Of a DNA stretch of 64,000 bases, positions 60,688-64,000 are shown piece by piece. This DNA is from JAIYDJ01 sp031400505 (GTDB lineage Bacteria > Pseudomonadota > Alphaproteobacteria > Rhodobacterales > Rhodobacteraceae), in contig JANNPZ010000040.1 of NCBI GenBank assembly GCA_031400505.1, positions 1 to 64,000 on the forward strand, read 5' to 3'. Numbering within the stretch: the first letter of the stretch is position 1; the number at the start of each line of letters is the position of its first letter. The translations under genes were made by a program, and so were the position numbers. The notes under the pieces were generated by a model. It searched no databases. It saw nothing but the letters and a program-made list of their open reading frames with translations, and was not told the DNA's origin.

Positions 60688-61659
60688 TCAGTGCGGAGCG
60701 CTTTGCTTGCCAGTCAGCCCGGCGATGGCAGGCAAGATGAACCGGGCCGTGACAGGGATCAGCAACAGCCCCAATGCCAGGCCGAACACCCCGTCAAAAA
60801 ACGCCGTGACCGCCCATTCGGCAAAGCCTGCGGCAAAGGTCATGCCACGCGCCACCCCTTCGGCGATGTGGTGGATCGTGTCGTAAAGCCACGATGCCCC
60901 CAGCACATCCAACCCATGGATGACGATGTTGCCACCCACCCACAGCATCGCCGCCGTGCCCACCACCGACAGCACCGACATCACCTTGGGCATCGCCAGC
61001 ACCAAACCGCGACCAAAGGCGCGGGTTGCCGAAACCCGCGCATTGGCCGACAGATAAAGCCCCACGTCATCCATCTTCACGATCAGCGCGACCGTGCCGT
61101 AGACCACGACGGTGATCACGGTGCCCACTATGGCAAGCGTGATCGCCTCAAGCAGGATCGAGCTTTCCGGGATCGTGGCAAGGGCAATGGTCATGATCTC
61201 GGCCGACAGGATGAAGTCGGTCTTGATCGCACCCGCCACGCGTTCCTCTTCCAGATGGCCGGGGTCCTTGGGATCAAGATCTTCGTCAACCATCGCATTG
61301 CTATGCGGGAACAGCGCGTGGTGGATCTTTTCGGCCCCCTCAAAACACAGATAAGCCCCGCCCAGCATCAACAAAGGCGTCAAAGCCCAGGGCAAAAGGT
61401 TGGCCAACAGCAAGGCCGCGGGCAGCAGGATCAGCAGCTTGTTCTTCAGCGACCCTTTGGCAATCCGCCAGATGATCGGCAATTCGCGGTCGGCGTCAAA
61501 GCCGTGGACGTATTTCGGCGTGACCGCCGCATCGTCGATCACCACCCCCGCCGCCTTGGCCCCCGCCTTGGCCGCCGCCGCCGCGATGTCATCAACCGAC
61601 GCTGCCGCGACCTTGGCAATCGCCGCCACATCATCCAGAAGTGCCAGAAGTCCGCTCAT
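60688..61659 (-). CDS. DUF808 (YedI) inner-membrane protein
   Basis: 323 residues, several membrane helices (LLILLPAALLLANLLPWAL, ITLAIVGTVITVVVYGTVAL, LGLALGLLLIPVTARFILPA) and the DUF808 signatures MSGLLALLDDVAAIAK and AVTPKYVHGF. Function not established for the family; it converges with tkt. Start ATG 61659. Confidence 0.88.
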   Translation of the reverse strand: MSGLLALLDDVAAIAKVAAASVDDIAAAAAKAGAKAAGVVIDDAAVTPKYVHGFDADRELPIIWRIAKGSLKNKLLILLPAALLLANLLPWALTPLLMLGGAYLCFEGAEKIHHALFPHSNAMVDEDLDPKDPGHLEEERVAGAIKTDFILSAEIMTIALATIPESSILLEAITLAIVGTVITVVVYGTVALIVKMDDVGLYLSANARVSATRAFGRGLVLAMPKVMSVLSVVGTAAMLWVGGNIVIHGLDVLGASWLYDTIHHIAEGVARGMTFAAGFAEWAVTAFFDGVFGLALGLLLIPVTARFILPAIAGLTGKQSAPH

Positions 61660-61803
61660 CGTCCCACCGTCGGTTGTGCGCGGCCAATCTAGCCGCTGCA
61701 TGCCCGCGAACAAGACCGAAGTGACCGTGTCAGCAAACCTTCATGGTTTCGACGTCTGCCTGTCGTTCTGCCCGGCTCTTCTGCGCCAAAAGGAGAGTGT
61801 GCG

Positions 61804-62499
61804 ATGCCACATGATTACGAGTTGGCCCTGATCGGGGGTGATGGTTGGGTGAACCCGCATTTGGGGGTCAGATTCGATGCCCTCGGGCATTTCCTGCCCG
61901 AGCATGGCAATACCGTCGTAGCCCAGGTCGCACCCGGATCGCCAACCGAAGCCGCGCTGATCGCATTGCGCGCCGATCTGCAAGCGCTGCCATGCGCCGC
62001 TCATTTCGCCTTTACCGCCGTTGCAAGCTATCACATGACGGTTTTCGAAGGCGTGATCGAAACGCGCCGCGCCTCCGGGTTCTGGCCGGACACCGTCCCG
62101 CCTGATGCCCCCATCGAAGATGCCACCGCCCGGATGATCGACCTTCTGGCAAGCTGGCAGGCACCGGCGGACTTTTCGATGCGTATCACTGAAGTGACGC
62201 CTTTCGGATTGCGTTTGACCGGAGCCACCGAGGAAGACGAGGCCACTGCCCGTGCCTGGCGAGACAGCCTGAGCATCGCTCTGGGTCTGCGCACGCCAAA
62301 ACACGCAAGCTATGGCTTTCACGTCACGCTTGCTTATGTGATGCGCCCCTTACCGTTGTCGGCCTTGCCGGGTCTGCGGGTCGACATGGATGGCTTGACC
62401 GAAAAGATGCAGCGGGCCGTCCCCGTATTGCATCTGATGCGACCTGCATTTTGCCGGTTCGCTGACATGAACGCCTTTCCTCCGGTTTTGCCGTTGTAA
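61804..62499 (+). CDS. 2H phosphoesterase-like protein (DUF1868)
   Basis: 231 residues. Two H-x-T motifs, YHMTVF (about 76-81) and FHVTLAY (about 172-178), are about 95 residues apart, the layout of 2H phosphoesterases (2',3'-cyclic phosphodiesterase/ligase fold). DUF1868 members have this form. Substrate unknown. AGGAGA precedes ATG 61804. Confidence 0.78.
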   Translation: MPHDYELALIGGDGWVNPHLGVRFDALGHFLPEHGNTVVAQVAPGSPTEAALIALRADLQALPCAAHFAFTAVASYHMTVFEGVIETRRASGFWPDTVPPDAPIEDATARMIDLLASWQAPADFSMRITEVTPFGLRLTGATEEDEATARAWRDSLSIALGLRTPKHASYGFHVTLAYVMRPLPLSALPGLRVDMDGLTEKMQRAVPVLHLMRPAFCRFADMNAFPPVLPL

Positions 62500-62570
62500 G
62501 GCGCGCACGGACGGGTTCTAAGTCGCGGCAGGATCGGTTAGGGTTACCCAAGCACATGCGGGAGTAGCCG

Positions 62571-62714
62571 TTGTCTGACCGTTCTACCTTGATCTTTTCT
62601 CTTGCTTTGTTAGGCGCGGGACTGGCGGATTTGGTATTGAACGGCGGGGCAATCATGTTTTTCTTGCTGTTGAAGCTGACCGATCTTGTCGAGTATCTGG
62701 CATTCTGGCGCTAA
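62571..62714 (+). CDS. Unlisted 47-residue membrane peptide
   Basis: TTG 62571 with GGGAG 6 nt upstream opens a 47-codon frame ending TAA 62714. It encodes two hydrophobic helices (STLIFSLALLGAGLADLVL and AIMFFLLLKLTDLVEYLAF) and ends in WR. Too short for usual gene calling but with a good ribosome site and a tight hydrophobic pattern. It lies 79 nt upstream of gap and 71 nt after the 2H gene, so it may be the first gene of the gap transcript. Function unknown. Confidence 0.6.
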   Translation: MSDRSTLIFSLALLGAGLADLVLNGGAIMFFLLLKLTDLVEYLAFWR

Positions 62715-62793
62715 GCGCGGCAGGGTGCATGCGTCATCCCGGCGACACGCATTTTCTGCACCAGTTGCCGCCACCAACCTCAAGGAGCTTTCC

Positions 62794-63795
<1,002 letters not shown>

Positions 63796-63802
63796 ACCGG
63801 GA

Positions 63803-63827
63803 TGGGGGGGCCTGCGGGCACCCCCCA
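63803..63827 (+). terminator. Hairpin after gap
   Basis: TGGGGGG and CCCCCCA (7 bp) around an 11-nt loop, 7 nt after the gap stop, with a weak AATT tail. Confidence 0.5.
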
Positions 63828-63969
63828 ATTCTGCCGAACCTATGCACCGGGTGCATGACACGGCGGCGGCTTTGGCCGTTGTTTGCACCCGCAGCATTCG
63901 CCATATCCTGATCATGCGACACGGGGACAGCCATTCGGGCCGACCATCGCAGAGGAAAAGGACAAGACC

Positions 63970-64000
63970 ATGAAAACCATCATCGCATCCATGCGCGAAG
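63970..64000 (+). CDS. Start of a gene cut by the right edge
   Basis: ATG 63970 follows GAGGAAAAGGA and reads MKTIIASMRE before the window ends. A good ribosome site makes it a real start. Product unknown. Confidence 0.6.
   Translation, partial: MKTIIASMRE

Overview
The window looks like core chromosome of an alphaproteobacterium of the Rhodobacteraceae/Roseobacter group. The evidence is: high GC with strong third-position bias; an IscR with a single cysteine; a CckA hybrid kinase beside recA; a holin/GH108 muramidase pair of the gene-transfer-agent (GTA) release type; two VPLPA-CTERM surface proteins; an OlsB-type ornithine-lipid acyltransferase; and the ZauP-ZapA pair next to transketolase. 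The genus cannot be fixed from the sequence. I see no insertion sequence, prophage, CRISPR array or rRNA operon, and one tRNA (Pro-GGG).

Layout. 0-3.1 kb: the start of a suf operon (cysteine desulfurase and iscR, minus strand) divergent from an alpha/beta-hydrolase, small-ORF and HD-hydrolase operon; an Irr-type palindrome lies between them. 3.2-7.2 kb: icd with its terminator, a VPLPA-CTERM protein, typA. 7.2-15.1 kb (minus): DUF1330, alaS, recA, cckA, rsmB-like; a perfect CtrA box precedes cckA and a LexA-like box precedes recA. 15.2-20.1 kb: ExoD-like protein with a 15-bp tandem repeat, guaB, a second VPLPA-CTERM protein, an amidotransferase, a TDT carrier. 20.1-20.7 kb: 640 bp without an intact gene. 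20.7-24.1 kb: LacI regulator, GH1 glucosidase, glucokinase operon. 24.1-33.4 kb: hydrolase/AlkA pair, MFS transporter, phytoene-synthase-like protein with citramalate synthase, cysS, ABC-F ATPase, olsB.

33.4-40.1 kb: msrB, bamE, the yceD-rpmF-plsX-fabH-ihfA-merR cluster, tRNA-Pro, and a double-length dCTP-deaminase-like gene. 40.1-50.3 kb (minus): scpB-scpA-nagZ-SPOR-argS, the GTA-type holin and endolysin, ccmE, argC, murI and a PlsC-like acyltransferase. 50.5-53.7 kb: LysR regulator, a candidate small RNA with a strong terminator, and an ECF42-type sigma factor with its DGPF and MAPEG neighbours. 53.9-64 kb: purL, cupin, bolA, a 66-residue ORF and grxD, then zauP-zapA, tkt, DUF808, a 2H phosphoesterase, an unlisted 47-residue membrane ORF, gap and the first codons of another gene.

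Functional threads. Iron-sulfur and iron homeostasis appear at both ends (iscR and cysteine desulfurase; bolA and grxD). Cell-cycle and GTA control appears as CckA with an upstream CtrA box, plus a GTA-type lysis pair 32 kb away. Envelope and lipid functions include plsX, fabH, olsB, a PlsC-like protein, bamE, murI, nagZ and ExoD. No large new gene system is evident. The most interesting signals are small: the CtrA box at cckA, the candidate sRNA, the coupled small ORF between bolA and grxD, the in-frame minisatellite, and the 47-residue membrane peptide upstream of gap.
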